The position numbers and the translations under genes were made by a program. Below, one piece after another: positions 47,601-56,900 of a DNA stretch of 64,000 bases (position 1 is the stretch's first letter; each line of letters starts with the position of its first letter). Source of the stretch: Metridium senile (lineage: Eukaryota > Cnidaria > Anthozoa > Actiniaria > Metridiidae). Location of the stretch: assembly GCA_949775045.1 (NCBI GenBank), contig OX459101.1:10381101-10445100 (forward strand), read 5' to 3'. The notes beneath the pieces were generated by a model. That model was not told where the DNA came from. It made no database searches and worked only from the letters and a program-made list of their open reading frames with translations.

Positions 47601-49297
47601 TGTTGTTGTAAGTAATATACAACGAGCCGTTGTATATCGGATACAGATCGGCCGCGAATATTGTATAGAACTTATGAAAGTCTAACGTTAGTTCTTTCAA
47701 ATTGTACTAAAATTGTCAAGATAAATGTATATCTGGCCGAGAAAATTCAAGTTGAAACTTATGCAAATCAGGACGAAATCTGTATGAGATTTACAACCTC
47801 CGTCACGAACGTGAATTCTTTTGTCAATTGCTCATTAATTATTCATGAATTTTATAAGTGTTATTTTAAAATCTAATTACCGGTATTTTTATCATTATTT
47901 CTTTAGATATTCATTGTTGATGGTGAGAGTTTGAAGACAAATCCAGTGGAAGTCATGCTTGAAGTTCAGCAATTTCTTGGTGTGACAGTGTTTGACTACA
48001 GCTCCAAGTTAATGTAAGAAATATTTGACTTTTCTGTTATAATTCTCATTGTCGTCATGATAATATTATAAATATCATCATAATCATTATCATCATTGCC
48101 ATACAGCAAATAAAAAAATAGTGACCATTTTGAATACCGGTAACTATTATTATTATATATCCTATTCAAACTCGTTTTCTTATTGGTCGAGAGCACGTCA
48201 CGTGGAGGGAAATAAATCGATCTATTCCCTGTGCGGGGAATAAATCCACGTGAGAGGGGAATAAATCCATGTGATCAAGTCCATCGAAAGTTCGTTTTTC
48301 GCGTTTGCAAACTCAATGCAACCACCAATTTAAACTCCAACTTATAAGTAAACAACAAACATTTTCACTTAAAATAAAACATTACATTATTGTCATTTGA
48401 CATTTTTTGGTCGACTAAAAACTTAATGTAATATCATATTACATTTCAATTTTCTCCACGCTTTGTAATTCATAACGAATTTTTTTTCGAAAATAAAAAA
48501 TTTTCAAAATGGAGTGAAAATTTTTCTTCGTTTGAATAGGGTATATAATAAAACACTTAATGACTGATCCCTCGGGAAATCAGTTAGTTTTGTTTCCCTC
48601 GAATCTCAATGTTTCCCTCGGCCGGAGCCTCGGGAAACATTGGGATTCTCGGGAAACAAAATTAACTGTTTCCCTCGGGACCAGTCATTAAGTGCTTATT
48701 ATTGACTGTAGCCTCTCATACATGTGAAAACTTTATGGAGTTCCACGTAAACACAAAGTCAGCCATGCAGTCAAGAACAAGGGCCGATTTGATCTATAAC
48801 TTGCTATCATCGCCATCACCATTATCATTATATACACATCTCAAATTAACATCATTATCCTTAACGTTATAACACACTGGACATAGAAAAAACACTTTGT
48901 TATACCATTATCACCATCATCATTGTTGTCACCATTATCACCATCATCATTATTGTTGTTATTATTACAATCATGAGAGTAACAAAGTGAATTATGTGGC
49001 TGAATTTAAATTTAAAAATATTTAAAGCACAATTTCACATTCATGGTAATATATAAGCTATTTTTTCTTCCTTTTAGATATGATGCAAGGAAAGGATTCT
49101 ATTGTTTGGTTGCTGTTGATGGAAGAAAGAAATGCCTTGGCAAAGGCAAAGGGCGTCACTACCCCAAAATTGACAGTAAATCAAAAGACTTTTTAGAAAA
49201 CTATTACAGTGATGCCAACAAGCGTCTAGCTCAACTTTTACACCACATTGAGAAACCCTTTCCACAATGGCTTCAGAAGAAGACTGGCATAATATAA
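38689..49297 (+). CDS. NDST: NDST-b: bifunctional heparan-sulfate N-deacetylase/N-sulfotransferase
   Basis: Nine visible exons: 38689-39726, 40427-40675, 42121-42306, 42807-42989, 43861-44081, 44864-45038, 46043-46216, 47907-48013 and 49078-49297 (TAA). Phases join to 850 residues. One exon of about 44 residues is missing in the N gap at 42465-42664, so the full length is about 894 (human NDST1: 882). Residues 13-31 are a signal anchor (type II Golgi protein). N-deacetylase marks: [11 protein letters not shown] (~326), GFSG...[34 protein letters not shown]. Sulfotransferase marks: [11 protein letters not shown] with catalytic Lys at 43951-43953, [40 protein letters not shown]. The enzyme removes acetyl from GlcNAc of heparan and sulfates the amine from PAPS. 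AATAAA at 49325 is a likely polyadenylation signal. Confidence 0.95.
40757..40998 (-). mobile_element. tRNA-headed SINE (family A), inverted
   Basis: On the minus strand: GGTTCGATTCCCGGCT (box B), then GCCACAAGGGTTTTTTCTCT, CAGTTTTCCTCCCTC, GAGCAGAGTTGTGTGTTGTA and GTGAGTGTGAGC. Same family as 62426-62690. It lies in NDST-b intron 2. Confidence 0.8.
41285..42057. mobile_element. TTAA-flanked non-autonomous transposon in NDST-b intron 2
   Basis: TTAA at 41281-41284 and 42058-42061. Ends GGTGGCTCGATTCAGTTTTT and AAAAACTGAATCAAGCCACC, with further inverted blocks (CTGACCACCAATTT, TGCTTTGAA, CTTACTAGAGATAGATTGA). The target site fits a piggyBac-type transposase. No transposase frame. Confidence 0.8.
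41551..41807. mobile_element. Nested MITE, CAGGGCTGCAAATA ends
   Basis: CAGGGCTGCAAATA...TATTTGCAGCCCTG, with inner ACAAATG.C/GACATTTG blocks, inside the 41285-42057 element. ATGCA flanks both sides. The CAGGG start is hAT-like. Confidence 0.8.
42465..42664. other. Assembly gap (200 N) hiding an NDST-b exon
   Basis: Exactly 200 N. The exon before ends in FIHNGIR and the exon after begins [12 protein letters not shown]. In NDST proteins about 44 residues, including the conserved CGLFTHT segment, lie between. Neither flank (42307-42464, 42665-42806) encodes it. Confidence 0.9.
43190..43606. repeat. 24-bp GATATTGATGGTGCATATGATTAT minisatellite in NDST-b intron
   Basis: About eleven units between 43338 and 43606 within a broader GAT-rich tract. 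Open frames on both strands are repeat artefacts. Confidence 0.9.
44090..44815 (+). repeat. ~725-bp polypyrimidine tract in NDST-b intron
   Basis: Almost pure C/T on the plus strand (CTTCTCTTCT-type with recurring TCTGTTTTGTTCTGTTCTTT). It gives several long spurious frames rich in S, F and L. It lies directly downstream of the exon encoding the PAPS loop. Confidence 0.9.
45040..46042. other. NDST-b intron with small inverted repeats
   Basis: Holds a short TTTCGGCC/GGCCGAAA hairpin near 45.63 kb, an inverted-repeat element at 45817-45929 (TAAGTAATGATGTGTGTAAG mirrored) and a relative of the 2799-3112 foldback arm at about 45.93-46.02 kb. No gene. Confidence 0.65.
46225..46600. repeat. ATC/ATT microsatellite
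   Basis: (ATC)n and (ATT)n mixtures, ending in (AAT)8-like sequence next to the LINE 3' end. Confidence 0.85.
46661..47170 (-). mobile_element. LINE 3' end (reverse transcriptase C-terminal region), antisense in NDST-b intron
   Basis: On the minus strand about 170 codons are open: [67 protein letters not shown], then FK.KLKSFLF and a stop at 46661. This is a classic non-LTR ORF2 tail. It is 5'-truncated; the 5' edge reappears inverted at about 47.81-47.85 kb. Confidence 0.9.
47175..47470. repeat. ATCATCATTATTGTT microsatellite
   Basis: (ATCATCATTATTGTT)n between the LINE 5' edge and unique intron DNA. Confidence 0.85.
48151..48551. mobile_element. Foldback element, TATAT.CCTATTCAAAC ends
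   Basis: TTATATATCCTATTCAAACT at the left is mirrored by GTTTGAATAGGGTATATAATAA at the right. Inside lie GGGGAATAAATCCACGTGA repeats. In an NDST-b intron. Confidence 0.7.
48555..48705. mobile_element. MITE, CACTTAATGACTG.TCCC ends
   Basis: CACTTAATGACTGATCCCTC and GAGGGACCAGTCATTAAGTG-type ends, with GTTTCCCTCG/CGGGAAAC palindromes between. It abuts the 48151-48551 element. Confidence 0.8.
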
Positions 49298-49867
49298 ATT
49301 ATAAATCTTTTAGGAATTAAGTTAAATAAATACAGAAAAAAAAATCTCATGAAAAGGAAGCATTTATGTGGGATTCTTAACTGAACAAACTTTTTTAGAC
49401 TTAAAAAAAAAAATCTTAGCAACATTTTCTTATATCAAAATTTGGTGACCAATAATTTGAGTCATAGTTCTTGACATGACTAGTCTCATATGATCACTGC
49501 CATTGTGTTTTGAACATGAAAATGAGGCTAGTGAGTCGAGAACAATAGTTCAAAAGCGATAGCAATATTTTGATTGTGTGAAGCATAAATTAATGAAGGA
49601 ATAACTAACTTTTTCATGTTACAGCCAAAATCTTTGCATCTTGTCTAGCAAGTTGTGAATTTCGTTTGATTTTAAGTTTTCTGATCAGTCAGTCAGTTTG
49701 GAGACAGAGCTTGCATCCAATAAACCAATGACTAACATTACGTACAAGCTTCAGCTCCACAATGATTGACGGATCTGGGAAAAGTTTTTGAAATTCACAA
49801 CTTGCTAGTCACGATGCTGCGATTTTGGCTTTAAAACAGATATACTAACATTTTTGAAAACAATAGT
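49298..49867. other. 3' UTR/flank of NDST-b
   Basis: Polyadenylation signal AATAAA at 49325, then AT-rich intergenic DNA with no recognised feature. Confidence 0.6.
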
Positions 49868-50072
49868 CCCCTTAACAGTTCCCTGTGCCATCTTGGAAGG
49901 TAGCTGGGCCTTTGCATTGAAGTGAGACAAACATTGAGCTTGCAATGATAGAGACTATCTAAGTATCACCTTGCTGGACAATTATTCAAGTGTCTCTATC
50001 ATTACAAGCTCAACTTTCATTGCGCTTCAATGCAAAGGCCTGGCTACCTGTCAAGATGGTGCAGGGAACTTT
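49868..50072. mobile_element. Foldback carrying the GPATFQDGAGNC fragment
   Basis: AGTTCCCTGTGCCATCTTGG...TTGCATTGAAG is mirrored by CTTCAATGCAAAGGCC...AAGATGGTGCAGGGAACT. It encodes the same short phrase as 26100-26305. Whether it derives from a gene is unclear. Confidence 0.7.
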
Positions 50073-51055
50073 GACTATTAAACCCTTTTAAAGTGAATTT
50101 TACAAGCTTTTGACTTGAGCTATACTGTTGGATTTTGGATTAAAACTAGATAAACAGAGAATTATCTCAAGCTTTGAACAAAGAAGACAACTGAAATTTT
50201 AGTGAATCAAACAGTACTTATTTTGTGTAAAATAGTGTACATAAACATATAGGAAAAAAAGAATTTTACAAAAAATTAATGTATAATGAACGAAAACCGA
50301 AAGTAACTTTTTGGTGAATAAAACTAATAATAATATATTAATACCACTGGCAGTACATGTAATAGAGCATCGAAGGATTTTTTGTGGAAATGGAAAAATG
50401 TATTTTTAAAATAAATATAATTCTATCATTCCTCCTAATAAAATTATTGATATAAAACTGTGTGATTTTAATCTTGTCACGTTTATATCTGGTTGGTTTT
50501 TTTTTACATTGAAATTTTACATTGAAAAGTCTTCTTTCAAAGGGGGGGAAATGTGTTCAATAAAATTGAAACTTCAGCATTATCAAAAAATAAGACACAT
50601 AAGATAAAGCCTACACAAGTTACTGGTAGTATCCCCTGCCAGCTGTTTTTGGACTGTAGAGGAATGGAACTAGACTAAAAGCGGCTGCGGGTTTCCATCT
50701 AAGATAACAGATTGTTACATCTCTCAAAGAACAACAAAAGCCATCTTTAAGACAATTGAAAGTTTTGGGTTATATTTTTTAATCTATTTAATATTTAAAG
50801 TTCCATGGTGCGCACTCTATCGTAAATAGAATACTACCTACACTGAGAAGCTACACTGATTCAGAGTCTATTAATTCTATGCCACTATCCTAAACTTTGT
50901 TAATGATAACGACAACATTGATAAGAATGGTTATGCCCCATCTTTATACATTTTCTAAAATAAATTTTCTTACATGAGAATTTCAAATGATTTATTTCAT
51001 CTCTGGCACATGATCAATTTTATTGTTAGAAATGTGAAATCAGGCACAAATTCTT
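50073..51055. other. Intergenic, nothing recognised
   Basis: AT-rich DNA with several AATAAA strings. No coding, RNA or repeat feature seen. Confidence 0.5.
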
Positions 51056-51061
51056 CGTCTT

Positions 51062-51200
51062 CAACCATTCCCAGGAGAGAGAATTGAACAAAAGGACCAC
51101 CAGTCTGAGTCACGGTGATGGTTTTCTTTTGTCAAGACCACCAGTATGGCTGCCGTTTCTTTTGTTTAATTCACTCTCCTGGGAATAGTTGAAACCCAAG
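51062..51200. mobile_element. MITE, CCATTCCCAGGAGAG ends
   Basis: CAACCATTCCCAGGAGAGAG...GACCACCAG mirrored by CTGGTGG-like sequence and CTCTCCTGGGAATAGTTGAA. Confidence 0.75.
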
Positions 51201-51241
51201 ATTACATTGTTTGCACAAATATGTCAAAGAATGCTAATACA

Positions 51242-51410
51242 GTTGTACCTCTATTAAGCGGTCACCCTTGGGACTTTCCAAAGTGGCTGCTTAATAGAGG
51301 TTGGCCACTGAATAGAGGTATACAATAGGTATAGGAATAGATTTGGGACTTTTTATTGTGGCCGCCTAAGAGAGGGTGACCGCTTAATGGGTGAACCACT
51401 GTATTTCCTA
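51242..51410. mobile_element. MITE, TACCTCTATTAAGCGGTCAC ends (copy 1)
   Basis: TACCTCTATTAAGCGGTCAC and GTGACCGCTTAATGGGTGAA, with TTTGGGACTTTTTATTGTGG inside. A second copy in opposite orientation lies at 57785-57953. Confidence 0.85.
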
Positions 51411-51654
51411 ATGAAATATTACTGGCAATAAAAATACATCTAAACTAGAAACATTTAAACTCAAAACATTAACTGCAGAAATTTATATAAGAACAAAACA
51501 ATATTGGTACAACAAACATGTTGATTATAATTACACGTAATAGAAGAAATGAGTGCCTATGAATTTAAAAATGTTCTAAATACTTTTTTGATAAGCATGC
51601 TGCATAGAATTTAAGTTAAATTGTAAGTCCTAATTAAAAAATAACTATCAGAAA

Positions 51655-51905
51655 TAGAGTATTCTGATTGGTTGAGGTGCATGCTTTATGAGAGCACACA
51701 GTATATTTGTATGTTGATCAAATAAGACAATTTGTTTTTTATAATGGAAATAGAAAACTTGCTTAATGTGCTGTGTTCAGTTATTATAAAGCACTTGGGG
51801 ATTGTCAGAACACTTGTGCAATGCTTCTCATCTTTTTGCTACTCTTAACACTTCTCTTGTGTTCTCTCACCAATTCTTGCATGCTTTATTTATTATATAA
51901 CATAT
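51655..51905. mobile_element. Dispersed ~250-bp repeat (GTGCATGCTTTATGAGAGCA), copy 1
   Basis: CTGATTGGTTGAGGTGCATG...AAACTTGCTT...AAAGCACTTGGGG matches 55915-56165. No coding potential; terminal repeats are weak. Confidence 0.65.
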
Positions 51906-51959
51906 GTTTTAAATCAAGAAATTATTGCAAAACATTAAAAACATATGTGTGATAAATAG

Positions 51960-52110
51960 AGGATATTACATGGGTGCGCGGAGATATGAATTTTATCTTC
52001 GAGTGTTGATAAGATATCCCACGAGTGAGAGCAGCGAATGAGTGGGATATCTTTTCAACACAAGAAGATAAAATTCATATCTCCAAGCGCACATGTAATG
52101 TTCTGTTTAT
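51960..52110. mobile_element. Foldback, GAGATATGAATTTTATCTTC arms
   Basis: GAGATATGAATTTTATCTTC is mirrored by AGAAGATAAAATTCATATCTC. The centre reads ATCCCACGAGTGAGAGCAGC. Confidence 0.8.
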
Positions 52111-52622
52111 TATATAACAGATTGAAGAAAAAATATATATATTTTGAAAGTTGATTGGTTGAGAGTGATATCACACATGTGCGATATCAATGATATCTTC
52201 ATGACTAGGATAGGCTTTTTATCTAGTTGATATCACTCGGTATACCACTATATGTTATATAATAAATAGAAATATCAACACCGGACACTTATGTTATACA
52301 ATTTTTATCAGTGTGCGAAATCCTTATAAAACACTGTATGTTATATAATAAAACTTTTTAGCACATGCACATGTTGTCTATTCCTTCAATTGTATCATAA
52401 ACTCATTAATAATTGTTCTTGCATTTTGATACAAGAAGTTTACAATAAACGAGATATAACAAAATAATAATTATATGGTCCTAATTTCTTTAGAAACTAT
52501 TCTTGGTGTTGTCATAAACCAAAGCTGTCCAAGTACTGGTAGTTTTTCTTAACAACTCAAAGAATAGTAACATGGGGTAATATCCTTGCCTTCTTTATGT
52601 CCAATAAATATTATAATGTCCA

Positions 52623-53532
52623 CTATCGCGATGCCATATGTCTCATTAAAACACTGTTAAGTTTTTCAAATTTCTTGAGGTCTTGTTGCTGCTCTGTTCT
52701 ATATTTTATACACTAAAATGAGAATAAGAATGGGATTTGGTAAGTAAATGGATGAATTAATGATTGGAATGACAGAGTGGTCTAGAATAGTCAATATTTG
52801 AATGGGTTGTAGAATTAGTAATAGAATAAGGATTTGAATGAATGAATAAATGAATGATGTATAATATAATATATAATTAAAGGAAAGAAATATTGGCTTA
52901 AAAAATGTAGTCTTAACTTTACTGACGTTTCGAGCTTTAGCCCTTCGTCGGAGTAAAAGGATGGATAGATAGATAGGTAGAGGAAATACATTTTAGTTGA
53001 ATAGATAAATGGATGAATGAATAAATGCATGAGAAAATTAATTAATGAATGAATGAGTAAATAATTAAATTAGCATGCATTTAGTGGAAAGATAAATAGG
53101 TGAAAATTAAGAAAATACATATTGAATAAATAAAAGAATATTTTCACTATAAATGACCACCTCTATTTGTCGACTGCAATGTTCGATAACAAAGATGGTC
53201 GTAGGCAAAGATGTTCGTTGTATTCGAGGTTCTTACCATATGGTCGTCTGTTCCTTTGATAACTACTTTACCATCACAATGGCGATATTTTATCACAAAA
53301 CGAAACTGAAAACAAACCAAAACAAACCAAATTCAAACCATTAACTTATCAACTATCATTTGCTTCATTTGTATGAGATTTTTTCAGAGAGAAACAACGG
53401 AAATTATTCAGACAAAACTGACTCTCAAAGATACACGTGTACTTAGAGTTTCAAGCATACCTTATTGGGTTCTGCAAAAAATAATTGCTCCACAGCTTTG
53501 GCGAACTCATCCCAGGAGTCAAAATAAACCAT
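52623..53532 (-). CDS. SRP9: Signal recognition particle 9 kDa protein
   Basis: Three exons on the minus strand: 53532-53461, 53305-53237 and 52712-52623 (TAG). All introns are phase 0 with GT/AG. The product has 76 residues (human 86). Exon 1 gives MVYFDSWDEFAKAVEQLFFA (compare the animal pattern W.EF..A.E.L...P), exon 2 FVIKYRHCDGKVVIKGTDD and exon 3 CIKYRTEQQQDLKKFEKLNS then LMRHMASR. KYRH.DG and C..YKT...QD.KK..K are SRP9 signatures. SRP9 pairs with SRP14 to bind the Alu domain of 7SL RNA and slow elongation on ribosomes. The exons are too short to stand out as ORFs. The gene faces AP1AR head to head. Confidence 0.93.
52922..52953 (-). ncRNA. Decayed hammerhead-like core of a Penelope-type terminal repeat, in the 3' flank region of SRP9
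   Basis: On the minus strand: CCGACGA, stem GGGC-TAAA-GCTC, then GAAAC and GTCAG. It differs from the CUGANGA core at one position. It lies in the last SRP9 intron (52713-53236). The match to Penelope-type hammerheads is from family knowledge; it is probably inactive. Confidence 0.45.
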
Positions 53533-53979
53533 TTTGTACGATATAAATAGTATTTATGCAGTATTTATCGAGTAAAGTCGAGAAAACAGCGGCGAAAAGA
53601 CGGCACTACAAATCCGCCATTTTGAGGCTTGAAGAATACACAGGGAGCCCACTCATGAATATCCCATCCAATTTAGAACTTTTTTTTACATGTAATTCTT
53701 CTCAAAAGTACATTTCTTTATACAATGAAAGTTAGAAAATAAAGAAATATTTCCCTTTTTAACAAATTTTATTTTATAATAGCATTATTATTTATTTATT
53801 AATTTCTTGTATTAAAAGTCCGTCGCAAAGAATGATGGGAAATTCTAAGCGAGTCATCCGTTCAGCGCATGACAATTTGATATTTATACTTTCACGCGAA
53901 AGACTTTCGATTTACGCGAAAGACACTAACATTATTTATGCAAGAAATGACCTAAAAATATATCCTTTTAAAGCGCAAA
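53533..53979. promoter_or_regulatory. Bidirectional promoter between SRP9 and AP1AR
   Basis: 447 bp between the two start codons. No TATA box at a fitting distance. CAAAATGGCGGATTTG (minus strand, about 53.61-53.63 kb) matches the YY1 consensus AANATGGCG common in promoters of housekeeping genes and sits about 90 bp before the SRP9 start. Function is inferred. Confidence 0.55.
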
Positions 53980-56900
53980 ATGGCTAGCTGTTGGAGTGGT
54001 TGTTGGATTGGATTCACAGACGGCTTAAAGACCGTACGAAGGACTTTATATTTGTCCGGGAAAAGGTACCAACAATTTAATAGACGTTTTTCCGATTCGA
54101 GTTAACGTCAGGTTTTATCATGTCGGTTTTATCAAGTCGTTCTTGTTTACACTTTCATTTCTTTGTAGTTCCAGCAAAAGGGCTCATTATAACGATACCA
54201 AAGCAACAGTCGAGGTAAAATAAACCTAGAAAATCTTAATTTTCCTTTAATTAACATAGAGTAAATCGGTTTTAGTTTTTCTGTCCACCACTATTAATAG
54301 AGATCTTTGCATGTGGCTAATATATTGAAACTTTCATTCGGCAATCGCAAATTAAATTGATATATCTCGGCTTCAGTTTCCGGTAGATTTTATCATATAT
54401 CTCGGTAGCTTTCTTTACATGCTATGATATATAAAATTGGTCTTTTTAAATTGGATTTTCTTGAGTTTTTGGAACGATTTTCGTATGAGTTTTGAATCAG
54501 GTGTAATTCACGTGACCCAAATAATGTTGACATCAGCATATAGTTTGAGAAGTTATGTAATGAATATATTTAGTTCAAGATTTATCGATTACGTTATAGT
54601 TATTAACTAGAAAAGAAATATATGTATATGTATATAATATGTATATATATTTTAAAGAAGAGCAATACAAAGATAATTTTTTTTTTTTCAAACAATGATT
54701 TTGTCAGTCATTTATTTATTTACCAGATATAAGTCTTCACTCTTAGTTTTATAGTATTACAGGCTGTATATGATGATTTTTTCACAAACATCGAATACTG
54801 CTATAATTACACAAATTTTCAAAATCACAATATTGAAATTTAATATAGTGATGACAATGATAATTTTAACTTTGATGGATGATGTTGGTGATGATGTTAT
54901 TGTTGGTGATGATGACAATGTTGATGGCTATGATGCTACTGATGATGATGGTGATGAAAGTAAAGATGATGATTGTGATTAAAATATATAAATAACTATC
55001 TTTCTTCTTCTTTTACAGTTTGAAACATTGATTGATGACGTAAGTAATTCAAATGTTTCTTTCTGCCAGTAGAGTGAAAACACTAGAGCCATGAAATAAA
55101 AACAAAATAGTTACTAACTAATAGTTTTTATTTAGTGACTATTTAGTCGGTATCACTCAACCAGAAACATCAAATGTAAAAGGAAACAATACCTCATTAC
55201 ACTTTACTTGTCTTTTATAGTAACTAATAGTCGCTAAATAAGAACTATTACACACTAACAATTTGATTTTGTTTCATGGTTCTAGTGTTTTCGCTCTAAT
55301 TAGAATTCACAAAAAATATTTTTATATCCAAATCTTTAATTTTATTGTTATTCAAAATTTAAAGTTCACCTGAACATTAAGTCTAAGAGCCAATATATCC
55401 ATATTTAAAAATATTCTTGATAAGATATATACTAATTGGAAACGTTCTTCTACTGTTTTAGGATGACTGTGAGTTTGACCCAACACCAAGGTATAGAAAA
55501 AACCTTCCAAGACTTAACTGATCCCAAAACAAATGATTCCAGTTGAGCCTGGAGTAGACGAATCTATACATTTACTGTATTTTATCCACTCCACCCTCGA
55601 CTTGATTCTATTGTTTCATGATCAGTTGTGTAAATTTCAGCAATAAAAGTGTTAATAATAATAATAATATTACAGTGCAAATCGAAAAACCATGGGCACC
55701 CAGAAATATTTAAAAAATTGTTTATTGCTCATATAGCAACTCACAAACAACTCTAACTACAAAAAGTTTATCATACTACACATCAGTCAAACTTCTTGGC
55801 GTGATATAGTAATTTCTGAATTGTTCAACGAACAAAAAAAACGATTTCCAAAATATTTTTCACGGTTTTGTGAGTCGCACTGTAATATTTGTCATTTATT
55901 TAGCCATTATTGGGCATAATAAAATAACTGATTGGTAGAGGTGCATGCTTTATGAGAGCACAGCATGCAGGTTTGCATGTTTTGATCAATTTGTATTTTG
56001 TTAAAGAAATACAAACTTGCTTTCTGTGCTGTATGCTGTAATAAAACACTTGGGGAATGTCACTTGAGAAGTGTTGAGAAGCACTCTGCTTCGTGTCAAT
56101 GCTTCTCTTTGCATATTTTCTCTTGTATTCTAACAGCCCTGTTGTGCTTTATATGCATGCATGGACGTTTTCTATCTCTATATTAATTAAGCAACTGATT
56201 TTCTCAAAGACTTGTTTTTAAAAACCATTAGTATTTCAATATTGGTTGTAATGTTCATTTTTCTTTTTTTTAAAGTTTTACAAGGCATATATTAACCGAC
56301 ACAGAACAGCAACTAATTAACCAGCGAAAATATGACAAGATTGTTGAAAAACAGAGGCAAATTGATCAAACGATAGACGCACAAGTAAGTAACTTATAGA
56401 TATAGTATAAGCACAACACATCTATACTTCTTAATAGAGCGGTTTTCGTACGAGTGGGAAACTGACCGTATTGTACCGTAGCCGTAACCGTACCGTAAGT
56501 TCTTGACTATAAAAACATTCGAAAGTTCTACAGTAACAGTACCGTAAATACTACGGCCAGTTTCCCACTCATACGAAAACCGCTCTATTATTAAACTGTA
56601 AGTTAGGTTGTACTACATGGTCTCTTAAGATTAATGAGGGACTGGTCATAAAGTATAGGGGGAGGGTGGGGTGGAAAATTCAGAATAACCTTTATTGGCC
56701 CACCCTTATTAGTCTATTTATATAGACAAATAGCCCAACCCTATACAATGCAAAACAATTACCCCCAAATACCCCTTTTGTATTGCTTAATTTTTCTTTG
56801 CCCACCCCTTTTTTCATGCTCAAAAATTATGGCCCACTCCACCTTTTTTTCCGGCCCACCCCCCTGTACTTTATGACCAGTCCCTGATTGATTGCTATAA

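Noticed and set aside
47126..47860. Twin-priming inversion of the LINE at 46661
   Set aside because: An inverted copy of the LINE 5' edge exists at about 47.81 kb, but about 600 bp of microsatellite and unrelated DNA lie between, so a simple inversion is not supported.
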